A stretch of 48,480 nt of DNA, from NCBI GenBank assembly GCA_910579205.1, contig CAJTTD010000003.1, positions 1 through 48,480 of the forward strand, written 5' to 3'. Shown here piece after piece: positions 13,788 through 23,432 of the stretch. The position numbers and the translations under genes were made by a program. The DNA comes from an uncultured Christensenella sp. GTDB taxonomy: Bacteria > Bacillota > Clostridia > Christensenellales > Pumilibacteraceae. Within the stretch, counting starts at the first letter, position 1. Every line of letters starts with the position of its first letter. Below the pieces are notes generated by a model that was not told the origin of the DNA, ran no database searches, and saw only the letters and a program-made list of their open reading frames with translations.

Positions 13788-15170
13788 TCAGTCTGTTCTT
13801 ACCGCGTCGGACGCGACGGACACAACATATATATCCCGCCCGCCCGTCGGCGTTGACAGCGCGTCGCCGCCCGTGGCGGACAGAATGCACGTGTAGTTTT
13901 CGCCGTTTTTGAACGCGCCGTAAAACACGCAATTTTCTATGGAAAGATCTACCGCTCTTCCCGTATCCAATACGATAAAACTCGCAGATTTGAATTCGCG
14001 TTTCGATCCCGACAGCGTAGCCGTTACGCCCGTCATGAAAATATCTCCGCAATCGGTAACGGTGTCTAAAAATATCCCGTCGAGCGCGGGCAGCAAAGTG
14101 CGGCTCATATCGTCGTCTATACGGTAAGTTATCGCGCCGTCCGCGCGGTCGAAACTCGCATAGTACTTACCGTCGCAAAAGAACAGACGCGCGTCGCTCG
14201 CCACAAACCCGAGCGACACCGAACGATAACTTGTAAAAGAGTAATCGACGGTGATGACCGTAGCCACGCCGTTTTTGGCGGCGAGCGCGAAATATCCCGA
14301 CGGGTACGGCATAACGGCATACGGCCGAGTTATGTTTTCGTTAGCTCCGCCGTAGTAATACGCAGACGCGTCGCCGCCCGCGGTAAACGAATAAAATACC
14401 GCCGAATCGTAGCGCGGCAGAGAATGCGCGCGCGCAGCTATGACGTACGAGCCGCCGAAGTCGTAGCAGTCGAAATACTTGAGCGTGTAGCCGCTGTCTA
14501 TGCGCGTGCTTCGCCCCGCCGTCCACTGCCCGCCTTTCACGACCGAATACTCGGTAAGTTTTAACGATGTGGAAAGCGGCATCGTTACGACCGCGACCTT
14601 GTTGCTATCCACGAAAAACACATCGACTACCTCGCCGTCGGGCTGCGCCGCTTCCGTAACATCGCCCGTATAATCGATATTATAGAGTTTGGCTGTGCCG
14701 CTCGTATTATCGAATGCAGCCGCGGCGTAACCGCTGCCCGTAACGCCGACCGCGGTTATGTTTCCCTTAAAATACTCGTACCGAATTATCGCGCCCGCCG
14801 CGTTGACTATACATAAAAACCCGCCGTAACTATCGAAATCTAGATCGGCGACCGTGGCGTTGCCGAATATGTACGACACGCCGCCGCGCTCGTATACTGC
14901 AGACACCGTTTCGTCGCCCGACCCCATCAATCTGGTTTCGCGCAATATCTTGTCGGTCTTGCCTTGCGACGCGTTCCGATACTTGTTGTGCGGCTGCTCG
15001 ACGGGCGGGTTTTCTCCGCCCGTGTTCTTGTCGCCGCCGCCCGAGCTGTCCGGCTGCCCGAACGATATCCCCGGCGCGATCTCGGGAACGAACAGCACGA
15101 TCGCGACTAACGCCGCTATAATTATGTTAAGTAACACGATCACCGTCGCTTGACCTTTGCTCAACCGCAT
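13788..15170 (-). CDS. Membrane-anchored protein of unknown function, probable beta-propeller
   Basis: I do not recognise the family. The 460-residue protein has one N-terminal transmembrane helix (about residues 9-31, VIVLLNIIIAALVAIVLFV). A Gly/Pro/Asn-rich linker follows (about 35-65), then an extracytoplasmic body of about 390 residues. That body has repeated short beta-strand units with aromatic and Gly/Asp turns, such as YNIDYTGDV, YSFTAGGDASAYYYGG and FFCDGKYYASFDRADG. The spacing resembles repeat blades of a beta-propeller sensor or scaffold, but no catalytic or metal site is evident. GAGGGGTAG precedes the ATG. It is convergent with murG and divergent from nothing obvious; no clear promoter was found. 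Confidence 0.7.
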   Translation of the reverse strand: MRLSKGQATVIVLLNIIIAALVAIVLFVPEIAPGISFGQPDSSGGGDKNTGGENPPVEQPHNKYRNASQGKTDKILRETRLMGSGDETVSAVYERGGVSYIFGNATVADLDFDSYGGFLCIVNAAGAIIRYEYFKGNITAVGVTGSGYAAAAFDNTSGTAKLYNIDYTGDVTEAAQPDGEVVDVFFVDSNKVAVVTMPLSTSLKLTEYSVVKGGQWTAGRSTRIDSGYTLKYFDCYDFGGSYVIAARAHSLPRYDSAVFYSFTAGGDASAYYYGGANENITRPYAVMPYPSGYFALAAKNGVATVITVDYSFTSYRSVSLGFVASDARLFFCDGKYYASFDRADGAITYRIDDDMSRTLLPALDGIFLDTVTDCGDIFMTGVTATLSGSKREFKSASFIVLDTGRAVDLSIENCVFYGAFKNGENYTCILSATGGDALSTPTGGRDIYVVSVASDAVRTD

Positions 15171-15263
15171 AAACTACCCCTCTGAACGGATATTTATACG
15201 CATTTTACCACACTCGCGGATATGCGGCTGTACAGTCGCAAAATCAGTCAATTTCCGCAAAGC

Positions 15264-15293
15264 AAAAACACCGTTTTACGCAAACGATGTTTT
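15264..15293 (-). terminator. Terminator after the Arg/Thr/Tyr-rich protein gene
   Basis: AAAACA-CGTTT on one side pairs with AAACG-TGTTTT on the other, with one unpaired base per side. On the minus strand it ends in TTTTT. It lies 44 bases downstream of the stop at 15337 and could work in both directions. Confidence 0.65.
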
Positions 15294-15336
15294 ACTCATA
15301 TCACAAACTTTATTCGTTAAATCTTATTTACAGTTA

Positions 15337-15930
15337 TTACTTATCGCGCGGCGCGGGTAGCATTACCGCTTTGCCGTTGCGAACAGCCGTTCTGTAAAAT
15401 CTGCTCGGTTTGGCAACGTTTTGGATGAGCGGTTTGCGCCAAGCGAATGGCACAAGCTCGTCGGCGCTTCCCACCCACTTCGGTTCGTTGCATATCCTGC
15501 GCGAAAGCATGGCGCGCTCGTACGTAGTGGTGCGCTCGCTCGTCTCGAAGCGTTCGTAAGTATTGGTACGCGAGTACGTAACAGACCGACCGTAATCGGT
15601 CGTACGCGCGGAAGTCGTCGTTCTGTCGCGCGTTTTCGTAGTCGACAGATCTGCCGCCGCTACCGTCTCCAGCTCCACCGTTTTAACGTCTGTGGTTTTT
15701 CCCGTTTGCTTTTTAGACTGTTTGCCGCTGTGCTTGCCCGTGTCGTACGCTTTGGATACGGCGGACGTTTTTTGTCCGAGCCTGCCCTTTGCCTCGCGAT
15801 ACATCTCCGCCTTGGTTTTGGGCAGCACTACTTCGGGAACTTCGCGCTCGGCGGACTTCTGCTTGGTCTTTACGTACTCCATTTCGGGGACTACGGAATC
15901 TTCTATTATTTTTTCGATGTCCTTTGCCAT
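15337..15930 (-). CDS. Basic Arg/Thr/Tyr-rich repeat protein of unknown function
   Basis: The 197-residue protein has no recognisable domain. The first 60 residues are charged and probably helical. Residues about 65-90 are Lys/Gln/Thr-rich. Residues about 95-140 hold degenerate repeats of the form (R/T)TTTxxR and TYERxxTSERTTTYER, rich in Thr, Arg and Tyr. The C-terminal 55 residues contain WVGSADELVPFAWRKPLIQ and FYRTAVRNGKAVMLP and look folded. No signal peptide or membrane segment is visible. It starts 10 bases after the stop of the membrane protein upstream, without a clear ribosome binding site, so translation may be coupled. The repeat block is a plausible nucleic-acid or polyphosphate binding region or a phosphorylation target. 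Confidence 0.7.
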   Translation of the reverse strand: MAKDIEKIIEDSVVPEMEYVKTKQKSAEREVPEVVLPKTKAEMYREAKGRLGQKTSAVSKAYDTGKHSGKQSKKQTGKTTDVKTVELETVAAADLSTTKTRDRTTTSARTTDYGRSVTYSRTNTYERFETSERTTTYERAMLSRRICNEPKWVGSADELVPFAWRKPLIQNVAKPSRFYRTAVRNGKAVMLPAPRDK

Positions 15931-15939
15931 GGCAATACG

Positions 15940-16536
15940 TCAATCAACGTCCTCGAAACCGGAGAATTTGTTTTTGTTTTTGTTGAGAATGAACTTGAGC
16001 TTTTCTATATCGTTTTTGCGCACTTTAAACGGCGTAGTCAAATTTTTAAGCGTGGAAAACGTGCGTTTGTCGGACGACAGCATGAGCGTGCCGCGCTCTT
16101 CGTCTATTATGTAATCGCGCACTTGATGCCAATCGAGAACATCGAAGTTGGTGTACACGCCTTTATCCACCACCGCGTTTTTGCTGAGACCGAGTATGAC
16201 TATAAACGCTTCCGCGGCTATCATCAATATGAGCGCGAACATGAACGCGATGTTGGCGTGCGTTCTTCCCACGCCGAAAAGCTCTTCGAACGCGACGGCG
16301 CTTGGGGCCTCCACATCTGCCATTTGCGTTATCAGATAGAATATCAAAAAGCCGATGATAACGGCAAACACCCAATACTCTATCTTACGCGTTTTAAGCT
16401 CTACAAGATGTATCGAATGGTACAGCTTTATCTGACGGCGAATTAGTTTCACCGCCTTTTCGACGATAACGGCTGTCGTCGCCGTACAAGCTATTGCCGC
16501 CGTGATGACGGTAACAAGATATCCGATAAATCCCAT
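15940..16536 (-). CDS. Membrane protein with cytoplasmic tail, unknown function
   Basis: The 198-residue protein has an N-terminal transmembrane helix (about 5-25), a basic stretch, and two further hydrophobic helices (about 53-72 and 95-118). A cytoplasmic C-terminal domain follows (about 125-198) with VLDWHQVRDYIIDEERGTL and FKVRKNDIEKLKFIL. That tail resembles the small PH-like domains of bacterial membrane proteins, but this is only an impression. Its promoter at 16547-16575 has perfect consensus boxes. The ATG lies only 10 bases after the -10 box, giving a leader of about four nucleotides with no ribosome binding site. It is co-transcribed with the Arg/Thr/Tyr-rich protein. Confidence 0.75.
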   Translation of the reverse strand: MGFIGYLVTVITAAIACTATTAVIVEKAVKLIRRQIKLYHSIHLVELKTRKIEYWVFAVIIGFLIFYLITQMADVEAPSAVAFEELFGVGRTHANIAFMFALILMIAAEAFIVILGLSKNAVVDKGVYTNFDVLDWHQVRDYIIDEERGTLMLSSDKRTFSTLKNLTTPFKVRKNDIEKLKFILNKNKNKFSGFEDVD

Positions 16537-16546
16537 AAGTACGAAA

Positions 16547-16575
16547 ATTATACACTATTACTTTTGCGCTGTCAA
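16547..16575 (-). promoter_or_regulatory. Perfect-consensus promoter with almost no leader
   Basis: TTGACA (16570-16575) and TATAAT (16547-16552) with a 17-bp spacer match the consensus at every position. The predicted start of transcription falls about four bases before ATG 16536. Confidence 0.88.
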
Positions 16576-16603
16576 GCCGCGCGCTCTTTCCGACTAAAAC
16601 GCG

Positions 16604-19600
16604 TTATTTAAAGTACGCCACACCCGCCTTAAAAAGCTGCATATCCGTCTTGGCATAGCATTCCGCGGTGTTTTTCATAATGAATTCGCCTATGCGCTCG
16701 CTGTGTCCCATTTTGCCGAGAACTCTGCCGTCGGGACTTACAAGTCCCTCTATAGCCATGACTGAGCCGTTGGGGTTAAACGGACTTTGCATAGTAGCAT
16801 GTCCGTCATGATCGCAGTACTGCGTGGCTACTCTGCCGCTCGATATCAGTTTTTCCACCACTTCGGGTGAAGCGGAAAACTTGCCTTCACCGTGGGATAC
16901 GGGCACTTGATACACGTCGCCCAAGTTCACGCGCGACAGCCACGGGCTGAACGTCGAACAGACCCTTACGTTTACGAGCGTGGATACGTGCCGACCTATG
17001 TTGTTGAACGTGAGCACGGGGTCTTGCGGCTTGGGCGCGGAAATATGCCCGTCGGGCAGCAGACCCAATTTTATCAATGCTTGGAAGCCGTTGCATATGC
17101 CTATCGCAAGCCCGTCTCTGTTATAAAGCATGTTTTCCACCGCCTCGGCTATGGCGGGATTGGAAAGGAACGCAGCAATTAGCTTTGCGCTTCCGTCCGG
17201 CTCGTCGCCGCCCGAAAAGCCGCCGGGCAGTGCGAGTATCTTGCACGTGCCGAGAGCTTTTGCCATTGCCTTGACGCATTCTTCCACGTCTTGGGGCGAG
17301 CGGTTTTTTACCACGAATATCTGCGGCTTAGCGCCCGCAAGCTCGAACTGCCGAGCCGTTTCGTACTCGCAGTTAGTTCCGGGGAAAACGGGTATAAACA
17401 CTTTTACGCCCTTGGCTTTTCCGCCGCCCGACCGCGTTCTTTTTTGTCCTTCGCCGTCGTAATTTATGTCCGACGCCGCGCCTTCCGCTTGCGCCGTCGT
17501 GGGATACACTTTTTCGAAAGTGTCCTCGAACGCGCGAACGAGCGGCTGTCCGTCGGTCTCCTTGCCGTCGTATACTATACACGAATCGTCCGCCGTGAAC
17601 GTAATGTTAGCGCCCACGGTAAACTTGTTTTCGTCGGTGGTTACGCCCAAAAACTCTACGTCGTAGCCGTAAAAATCGTCGCCCGTTCTCGCCGCGAAAA
17701 TTATATCGCCGTCGCTTTCTTCAAACAGATCTCTGTCGGAAGAAGCAAAAGCAAAGCCCAGCCCGTTGCCGAAACAGCATTTTGCGACAGTCGCCGCCGC
17801 GCCGCCGCGTTCTACGACAGAAGCGCAGTTTATATTGCCTCTGCCTATCTCGCCCGCGAGCAGCATCAAAAAGTCGTTAAGGTTGTCAAAGTCGGGAACG
17901 CCATACTCGTCGCGCTTTAATCTGTATCTGTACACGCGCTCTCCGCCGCGCTTGAAAACGTTGTCGCATACGACCGCGCTGTCGCACAAGCCGAGCGCAA
18001 ACGCAATGACGGTGGGCGGCACGGATATCTTTTCAAAAGTACCCGACATGCTGTCCTTTCCGCCTATAGCCGCGCGCTTGAACTTCATTTGCGCGGTGAG
18101 CGCGCCGAGCAACGCCGACATGGGCGCGCCCCATTTTTCGGAGTCGGTGCACCGCGCGAAAAACTCTTGCATGGTAAGATATATCTTGTCCGGTCTTACT
18201 CCCGCCGCCGCGAGTTTTTCCACGGCGAGTATCACCGAGTACATGCCGCCTACAAAGGGCGATTCGGCGCAAAGATCGGGGTCGAACCCGTGCGAACAGA
18301 CCGTGCATATATCGGTGTTTGCGGGGATCTTTGCCGCCATTACTTGAGAAGGCGTGAGCTGGTTTTTGCCGCCGAACGGCATGAACACCGAATTACCGCC
18401 TACGGTGGAGTCGAACATCTCGCCCAGACCCTTTTGCGAACATACGTTGTAATCGGAAAGGATATCGGCAAACAACGCGCCGAAGTTGCCCTTGTCGTAC
18501 ATGGAGGCGCGCTTGCCGCCGAGCGAACCGAAGTGCTTGACGACTGGATCTTTTATCACCGCCGTGGCTTCTTGGCGCACGCCGTTGCTGTCCAAAAATC
18601 TGCGCTCGAGATCGACTATAAGATTGCCGTCGAGATACATGCGCATTCTGTCTGTGTCCGTAACCTTGGCGATGACCGTTGCTTCCACATTTTCCGCATG
18701 ACAGAGTTTTTTGAATTCGTCTACATTGTCGGCGTTTATAACGACCGCCATGCGTTCTTGGCTTTCCGATATGGCAAGCTCGGTAGCAGACAGCCCCGCG
18801 TATTTTTTGGGCACAGAGCCAAGCTCTATGTCAAGTCCCGGCGAAAGCTCGCCCACGGCAACAGCAACGCCGCCCGCGCCGAAGTCGTTGCAGCGCTTGA
18901 TGAGCCGCGTGAATTCGCCGTTCTTCATGAGCCTTTGAAGCTTGCGCTCTATGGGCGCGTTGCCCTTTTGCACTTCCGCGCCGCACGTTTCTATGGAATG
19001 CACATCGTGCGACTTGGACGAACCGGTAGCTCCGCCGCAACCGTCGCGCCCCGTCTCGCCGCCGAGCAACAACACCACGTCGCCCGCTTGCGGCGCTTCG
19101 CGCACAACGTTGTCGCACGGCGCAGCGCCCACAACAAACCCCGTTTCGAGGCGTTTTGCGGCGTATCCTTCGTGGTAATATTCTTTGACTTCGCCCGTGG
19201 CAAGACCTATCTGGTTGCCGTACGACGAGTAACCCTTAGCCGCGCGCTTGCTTATTACGCGCTGCGGGAGCTTGCCGCTTATTGTCTTGTCGAGCGGCGC
19301 GTTGATATCCGCCGCGCCCGTTACGCGCATCGCTTGATAAACATACGCGCGTCCCGACAGCGGATCGCGTATAGCTCCGCCCAAACACGTCGCCGCGCCG
19401 CCGAACGGCTCTATCTCCGTAGGGTGATTGTGCGTTTCGTTTTTAAAGAGTATGTACCACGGCTGTACCGTAGCGTCGCGCATAACGATGTCGCACTTTA
19501 TCGTGCACGCGTTTATCTCGGGCGAAACGTCTTGCTCAGCGGCGTAGCCTTGCGAACGCAGCACCTTTGCGCCTATCGTCGCAACGTCCATGAGCGACGG

Positions 19601-20371
19601 GTATTTATCGTCTCTGCCTTGATACATTAAGTTGAACATATCGGTGTAATCGGCATAGGCTTGGGCTATATGCGGATTGTCCGACTTGATCTTGGTCTTG
19701 AGCGACGTGGTGAACGTCGTGTGCCGACAGTGATCCGACCAATATGTGTCGATCACCTTTAGCTCGGTATACGTCGGTTCGCGCCGCTGTCCTCTGAAAT
19801 ACGACTGCACGAACACGAGATCTTCCATGCTCATCGCAAAGCCTTGTTCTTTATAGAACAAGTAGAGCGCGGGATACGGCTTTTGCGTGAACCCGTCCAC
19901 CATGAGGCACGGCTCGGGATCGTCTATCTTTTGCTCGAGCGTAGTCGGTTTGTCGAGAGATGCGAATCTGCTCTCCACGGGGTTGACGAGATAGTTCTTG
20001 ATAGCCGCAAGCTCTTTTTCGCCCGCTTCTATAGCGTACACCGTTGCGCAGCGCACTTGCGGACGCGCGCCCTTTGTCAAAAGCTGAACGCACTGCGCCG
20101 CAGAATCTGCGCGTTGATCGAACTGTCCGGGCAAATACTCTATGCCGAAGACATGCCCTTGCGTTTGCGGCATTTCTTCGAGATATACGGTATCGGTCGC
20201 GGGCGTGGAAAACACCACAGGCACGGCCGCGTTAAACTGCTCGTCGGTAAGACCGTCCACGTCGTAGCGTATAAACGCACGCGTTTTTGCGGCAATGCCG
20301 AGCGTTTCCGCAAACTCGCCCGTAAGAGCGTCGTTCGTAGCTTTTCTTTCGGTAAATAATCGTCTGATCAT
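16604..20371 (-). CDS. purL: Phosphoribosylformylglycinamidine synthase, single-chain
   Basis: PurL converts FGAR and glutamine to FGAM, using ATP. The 1255-residue chain fuses the synthetase and glutaminase domains, the long form common in Clostridia. Motifs: DTYWSDHCRHTTF (linker region), FKNETHNHPTEIEPFGGAATCLGG (catalytic His and ATP site), and LSPGLDIELGSVPKKYAGL. The second synthetase half includes GGKDSMSGTFE. The C-terminal glutaminase begins at FIPVFPGTNCEYETA near 987, with the nucleophile Cys in GICNGFQALIKLG near 1090. The start was set at ATG 20371, 29 bases after the purD stop, behind a GGGGT site; an upstream frame would overlap purD. It is the last gene of the purine operon. 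Confidence 0.96.
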   Translation of the reverse strand: MIRRLFTERKATNDALTGEFAETLGIAAKTRAFIRYDVDGLTDEQFNAAVPVVFSTPATDTVYLEEMPQTQGHVFGIEYLPGQFDQRADSAAQCVQLLTKGARPQVRCATVYAIEAGEKELAAIKNYLVNPVESRFASLDKPTTLEQKIDDPEPCLMVDGFTQKPYPALYLFYKEQGFAMSMEDLVFVQSYFRGQRREPTYTELKVIDTYWSDHCRHTTFTTSLKTKIKSDNPHIAQAYADYTDMFNLMYQGRDDKYPSLMDVATIGAKVLRSQGYAAEQDVSPEINACTIKCDIVMRDATVQPWYILFKNETHNHPTEIEPFGGAATCLGGAIRDPLSGRAYVYQAMRVTGAADINAPLDKTISGKLPQRVISKRAAKGYSSYGNQIGLATGEVKEYYHEGYAAKRLETGFVVGAAPCDNVVREAPQAGDVVLLLGGETGRDGCGGATGSSKSHDVHSIETCGAEVQKGNAPIERKLQRLMKNGEFTRLIKRCNDFGAGGVAVAVGELSPGLDIELGSVPKKYAGLSATELAISESQERMAVVINADNVDEFKKLCHAENVEATVIAKVTDTDRMRMYLDGNLIVDLERRFLDSNGVRQEATAVIKDPVVKHFGSLGGKRASMYDKGNFGALFADILSDYNVCSQKGLGEMFDSTVGGNSVFMPFGGKNQLTPSQVMAAKIPANTDICTVCSHGFDPDLCAESPFVGGMYSVILAVEKLAAAGVRPDKIYLTMQEFFARCTDSEKWGAPMSALLGALTAQMKFKRAAIGGKDSMSGTFEKISVPPTVIAFALGLCDSAVVCDNVFKRGGERVYRYRLKRDEYGVPDFDNLNDFLMLLAGEIGRGNINCASVVERGGAAATVAKCCFGNGLGFAFASSDRDLFEESDGDIIFAARTGDDFYGYDVEFLGVTTDENKFTVGANITFTADDSCIVYDGKETDGQPLVRAFEDTFEKVYPTTAQAEGAASDINYDGEGQKRTRSGGGKAKGVKVFIPVFPGTNCEYETARQFELAGAKPQIFVVKNRSPQDVEECVKAMAKALGTCKILALPGGFSGGDEPDGSAKLIAAFLSNPAIAEAVENMLYNRDGLAIGICNGFQALIKLGLLPDGHISAPKPQDPVLTFNNIGRHVSTLVNVRVCSTFSPWLSRVNLGDVYQVPVSHGEGKFSASPEVVEKLISSGRVATQYCDHDGHATMQSPFNPNGSVMAIEGLVSPDGRVLGKMGHSERIGEFIMKNTAECYAKTDMQLFKAGVAYFK

Positions 20372-20400
20372 GTCGTACCCCGTAAACTGTTCAGCCCGCT

Positions 20401-21735
20401 TTACGCAAGCTTGTTCCCTATATCTTTTCTGTAAAAACAACCGTCGAACGATATCTTTTCGATGTTGCGATACACGCGGTCTCGCGCCGTCTTAAAGTCG
20501 TCCGCCACAGTCTGGACGCACAGCACTCTGCCGCCGTCCGTCTTTAGCGCGCCGTTATCCCCGCTCTTGACGCCCGCGTAAAACACGTTTACGCCCTCTT
20601 CCACGTCGTTTGCTCCGCTTATATCGAAACCTTTTTTGTACGACGCGGGATATCCGCCGCTCGCAAGCACAACATTGATCGACCGTTTGTCCGACCAACC
20701 GATATCAAGCGTGTCGAGCGTACCGTCTATGCACGCGCCGAAAATTTCGTAAAGATCGCTCTCGAGCAGCGGGAGCACGCTCTGCGTTTCGGGATCGCCG
20801 AACCGCGCGTTATACTCGAGCACTTTTACGTCGTCGCCGTCCACCATGAGCCCGAAGTACAGCACGCCCTTAAACGGCGCGCCTTCCTTTTTCATTGCTT
20901 CCACCGTGGGCGCTACAACTGTTTTTTCCGTCTTTTCCATAAGCTCCGCGCCGAATATCGGACAAGGCGAATACGCGCCCATGCCGCCCGTATTAAGCCC
21001 CTTGTCGCCGTCGAGCGCGCGCTTATGGTCGCACGACGTGGGCATGAGCTTGTAATGTTCGCCGTCGCAAAACGCGAGAAGCGATACTTCGTAGCCCTTT
21101 AAAAATTCTTCAACGACGACGCAGTTGCCCGCCGCGCCGAACTTTTTATCGTTCATTATCTCGTCAACGGCATTCTGCGCGTCGGCGTTGGTATCGCATA
21201 TGACAACGCCCTTGCCGAGCGCCAAGCCGTCCGCTTTTATAACGACGGGCGTTTTGCAGCGCGTTACGTATTCCTTGGCTTGCGCCGCGTCGGTAAAAGT
21301 CGCGTACTCCGCCGTGGGTATACCGTATCTGCGCATAAAGTCCTTTGCGTACGCCTTAGACCACTCGAGCTTAGCCGCCGCCCGCGTCGGCCCGAACGCT
21401 CGCAAGCCCTTTGCCGACAGCTTGTCTACAAGCCCCATGCCGAGCGGATCGTCGGGAGCGACTATCGTCATGCGTATGTTGTCGTGCGTCGCAACAAAGT
21501 CGATTATGCCGTCGAGATCGGTCGCGCTTATTCCCGTCTGTATAACGCCCATGCCCGCGTTGCCGGGCGCGGCGTAAATATCGCCCACTTTATCCGACAT
21601 GCGCAGTTTATACGCAATGGCGTGTTCTCTGCCGCCGCCGCCCACTATCAATACATCATGCTTTTCGCACAACTGCTCCACTTTCACAATGCGCGGCGGA
21701 TTTTTTCCTATTTGCGGTTTTATCTTTTCCGTCAT
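20401..21735 (-). CDS. purD: Phosphoribosylamine-glycine ligase
   Basis: PurD is an ATP-grasp ligase that joins glycine to phosphoribosylamine. The 444-residue protein shows the N-terminal VLIVGGGGREHAIAYKL nucleotide-like fold. The ATP-grasp core has VIKADGLALGKGVVIC and VVVEEFLKGYEVSLLAF, then GLNTGGMGAYSP and the ligand region VLEYNARFGDPE. Against typical PurD it carries about 25 extra residues at the N-terminus (TEKIKPQIGKNPPRIVKVEQLCEK). The ATG at 21735 has only a weak ribosome binding site. An internal GTG that would remove most of the extension has none, so I keep the longer form. It lies between purH and purL in the operon. Confidence 0.95.
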   Translation of the reverse strand: MTEKIKPQIGKNPPRIVKVEQLCEKHDVLIVGGGGREHAIAYKLRMSDKVGDIYAAPGNAGMGVIQTGISATDLDGIIDFVATHDNIRMTIVAPDDPLGMGLVDKLSAKGLRAFGPTRAAAKLEWSKAYAKDFMRRYGIPTAEYATFTDAAQAKEYVTRCKTPVVIKADGLALGKGVVICDTNADAQNAVDEIMNDKKFGAAGNCVVVEEFLKGYEVSLLAFCDGEHYKLMPTSCDHKRALDGDKGLNTGGMGAYSPCPIFGAELMEKTEKTVVAPTVEAMKKEGAPFKGVLYFGLMVDGDDVKVLEYNARFGDPETQSVLPLLESDLYEIFGACIDGTLDTLDIGWSDKRSINVVLASGGYPASYKKGFDISGANDVEEGVNVFYAGVKSGDNGALKTDGGRVLCVQTVADDFKTARDRVYRNIEKISFDGCFYRKDIGNKLA

Positions 21736-21774
21736 TTCTTTACTACCGTTGAGAGTTATTTCGTCGATATCGGT

Positions 21775-23409
21775 TTAGTGTTTAAAGTGTCTGTCGCCCA
21801 CGAATACCATGGCTATGCCCGCTTCGTTGCACGCCTTGACCGAATCGGCGTCGCGCAGCGATCCGCCCGGCTGGATGATAGCGGTTATGCCCGCGTCCGC
21901 AGCCGTCTTAACGCAGTCGTCGAACGGGAAGAAAGCGTCGCTCGCCATTACCGAGCCTTTGGCTTCGTCTTTTGCATGCTCAATAGCTTGCTGCGCCGCC
22001 CAAATGCGGTTGGTCTGCCCCATGCCTATGCCCGTCGTTCTGCCCGACTTGCCTATAACTATGGCGTTCGACTTGGTGTGCTTTACCACTTTCCACGCGA
22101 ACATCATTGCGTCTATCTCGTCCTTTGTGGGCATGCGCTCGGTAACTACGCCGTTGCCGTACACCGTCTTGGTCTTGCCGCTCGAAAGAGTTTCGGTCTT
22201 GACTTCGGCTGCGGTCTCGAACAGCTTCATGTCCTCGCCCGCAAGCAGCGTTTCGTCGTACTGCTGTATGAGCAAGCCGCCGTACACCTTTTTCATGTCG
22301 TACGCCGTTTTTTCGCGTTTTGCCGTTATGTTGTCTATCTGCAACAAGCGTATGTTCTTTTTGCTCTCGAGTATTTCAAGCGCTTCGTCGGTATACCCGC
22401 TCGCCATAACTATCTCGATGAATATCTTGTTTATTTCCGCCGCCGTGTCCTTATCGACAACGCCGTTTATGGCGAGTATGCCGCCGAACACCGACACGGG
22501 ATCGGACTCGTACGCGCGCATGTACGCTTGATACACGCTGTCGCCCGTACCCACGCCGCAAGGATTGGCATGCTTGCACGCGACCACCGCGGGCGTTCCC
22601 GCAAACTCTTTCAACAGTTCGAGCGCGCCGTTGGCGTCGTTGATATTGTTGTACGAAAGCTCTTTGCCCCAAAGCTGTTTGGCAGACGTGAGCGCGCCGT
22701 CGCGAGCGAGCTGTTCTTTGTAGAACGCCGCCGCCTGCTGCGGGTTTTCGCCGTAACGCATGTCTTGCACTTTGTCGTAAGCGAAAGATATATGCTCGGG
22801 AAACTCGATGCCGAGAAGCTTTCGCATATGATCGGAAATGAGCGAGTCGTACGCGGCGGTATGGCGATAAACTTTATAAGACAGCGACATGCGGAATTTT
22901 TCGTCGTCCGTCTTGTTCTCCAGCCTCGTTATTACTTCGTCGTAATCGGTCGGCTCGCAAACGACTATGACGTCGCGGTAATTTTTAGCCGCGCTTCTGA
23001 GCATTGTCGGACCGCCTATATCGATATTTTCTATAGCTTCGTCAAGAGTAACGTTCGGTTTTTCTATAGTCTTTTTAAACGGATACAGATTTACCGCCAC
23101 TACGTCGATAGTGCCGTAGCCCATTTCTTCGAGGCTTGCCATATGCTCTTTGTTGTCGCGCCGAGCAAGCAGCCCCGCGTGCACTGCGGGATGAAGAGTT
23201 TTTACTCTGCCGTCCAAGCATTCTTTGAACCCCGTAACGTCCGATATGGATATCGCTTTTACGCCGCTATCCAAAAGCGCTTTGAGCGTGCCGCCCGTGG
23301 AAACTATTTCAAAGCCGAGTTTTTCCAGCTTTGCGCAAAATTCCACGATCCCCGTTTTGTCGCTCACGCTCACTAGCGCGCGACGTTTTGTCTTGACTGC
23401 CATGGTCAT
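21775..23409 (-). CDS. purH: Bifunctional AICAR transformylase/IMP cyclohydrolase
   Basis: PurH carries out the last two steps to IMP: formylation of AICAR from 10-formyl-THF and ring closure. The N-terminal MGS-like cyclohydrolase domain has RALVSVSDKTGIVEF, VSTGGTLKALLDSG and RVKTLHPAVHAGLLARR. The C-terminal transformylase domain has RYGENPQQAAAFY, VACKHANPCGVG (catalytic Lys-His pair), and AAQQAIEHAKDEAKGSVMASDAFFPF. The chain ends with IIQPGGSLRD. Length (544) is slightly above the usual 510-530. GAAAGGAG precedes the ATG. It lies 23 bases downstream of the unknown 105-residue gene. Confidence 0.97.
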   Translation of the reverse strand: MTMAVKTKRRALVSVSDKTGIVEFCAKLEKLGFEIVSTGGTLKALLDSGVKAISISDVTGFKECLDGRVKTLHPAVHAGLLARRDNKEHMASLEEMGYGTIDVVAVNLYPFKKTIEKPNVTLDEAIENIDIGGPTMLRSAAKNYRDVIVVCEPTDYDEVITRLENKTDDEKFRMSLSYKVYRHTAAYDSLISDHMRKLLGIEFPEHISFAYDKVQDMRYGENPQQAAAFYKEQLARDGALTSAKQLWGKELSYNNINDANGALELLKEFAGTPAVVACKHANPCGVGTGDSVYQAYMRAYESDPVSVFGGILAINGVVDKDTAAEINKIFIEIVMASGYTDEALEILESKKNIRLLQIDNITAKREKTAYDMKKVYGGLLIQQYDETLLAGEDMKLFETAAEVKTETLSSGKTKTVYGNGVVTERMPTKDEIDAMMFAWKVVKHTKSNAIVIGKSGRTTGIGMGQTNRIWAAQQAIEHAKDEAKGSVMASDAFFPFDDCVKTAADAGITAIIQPGGSLRDADSVKACNEAGIAMVFVGDRHFKH

Positions 23410-23432
23410 ATTTCTCCTTTCACTTTTATCTT

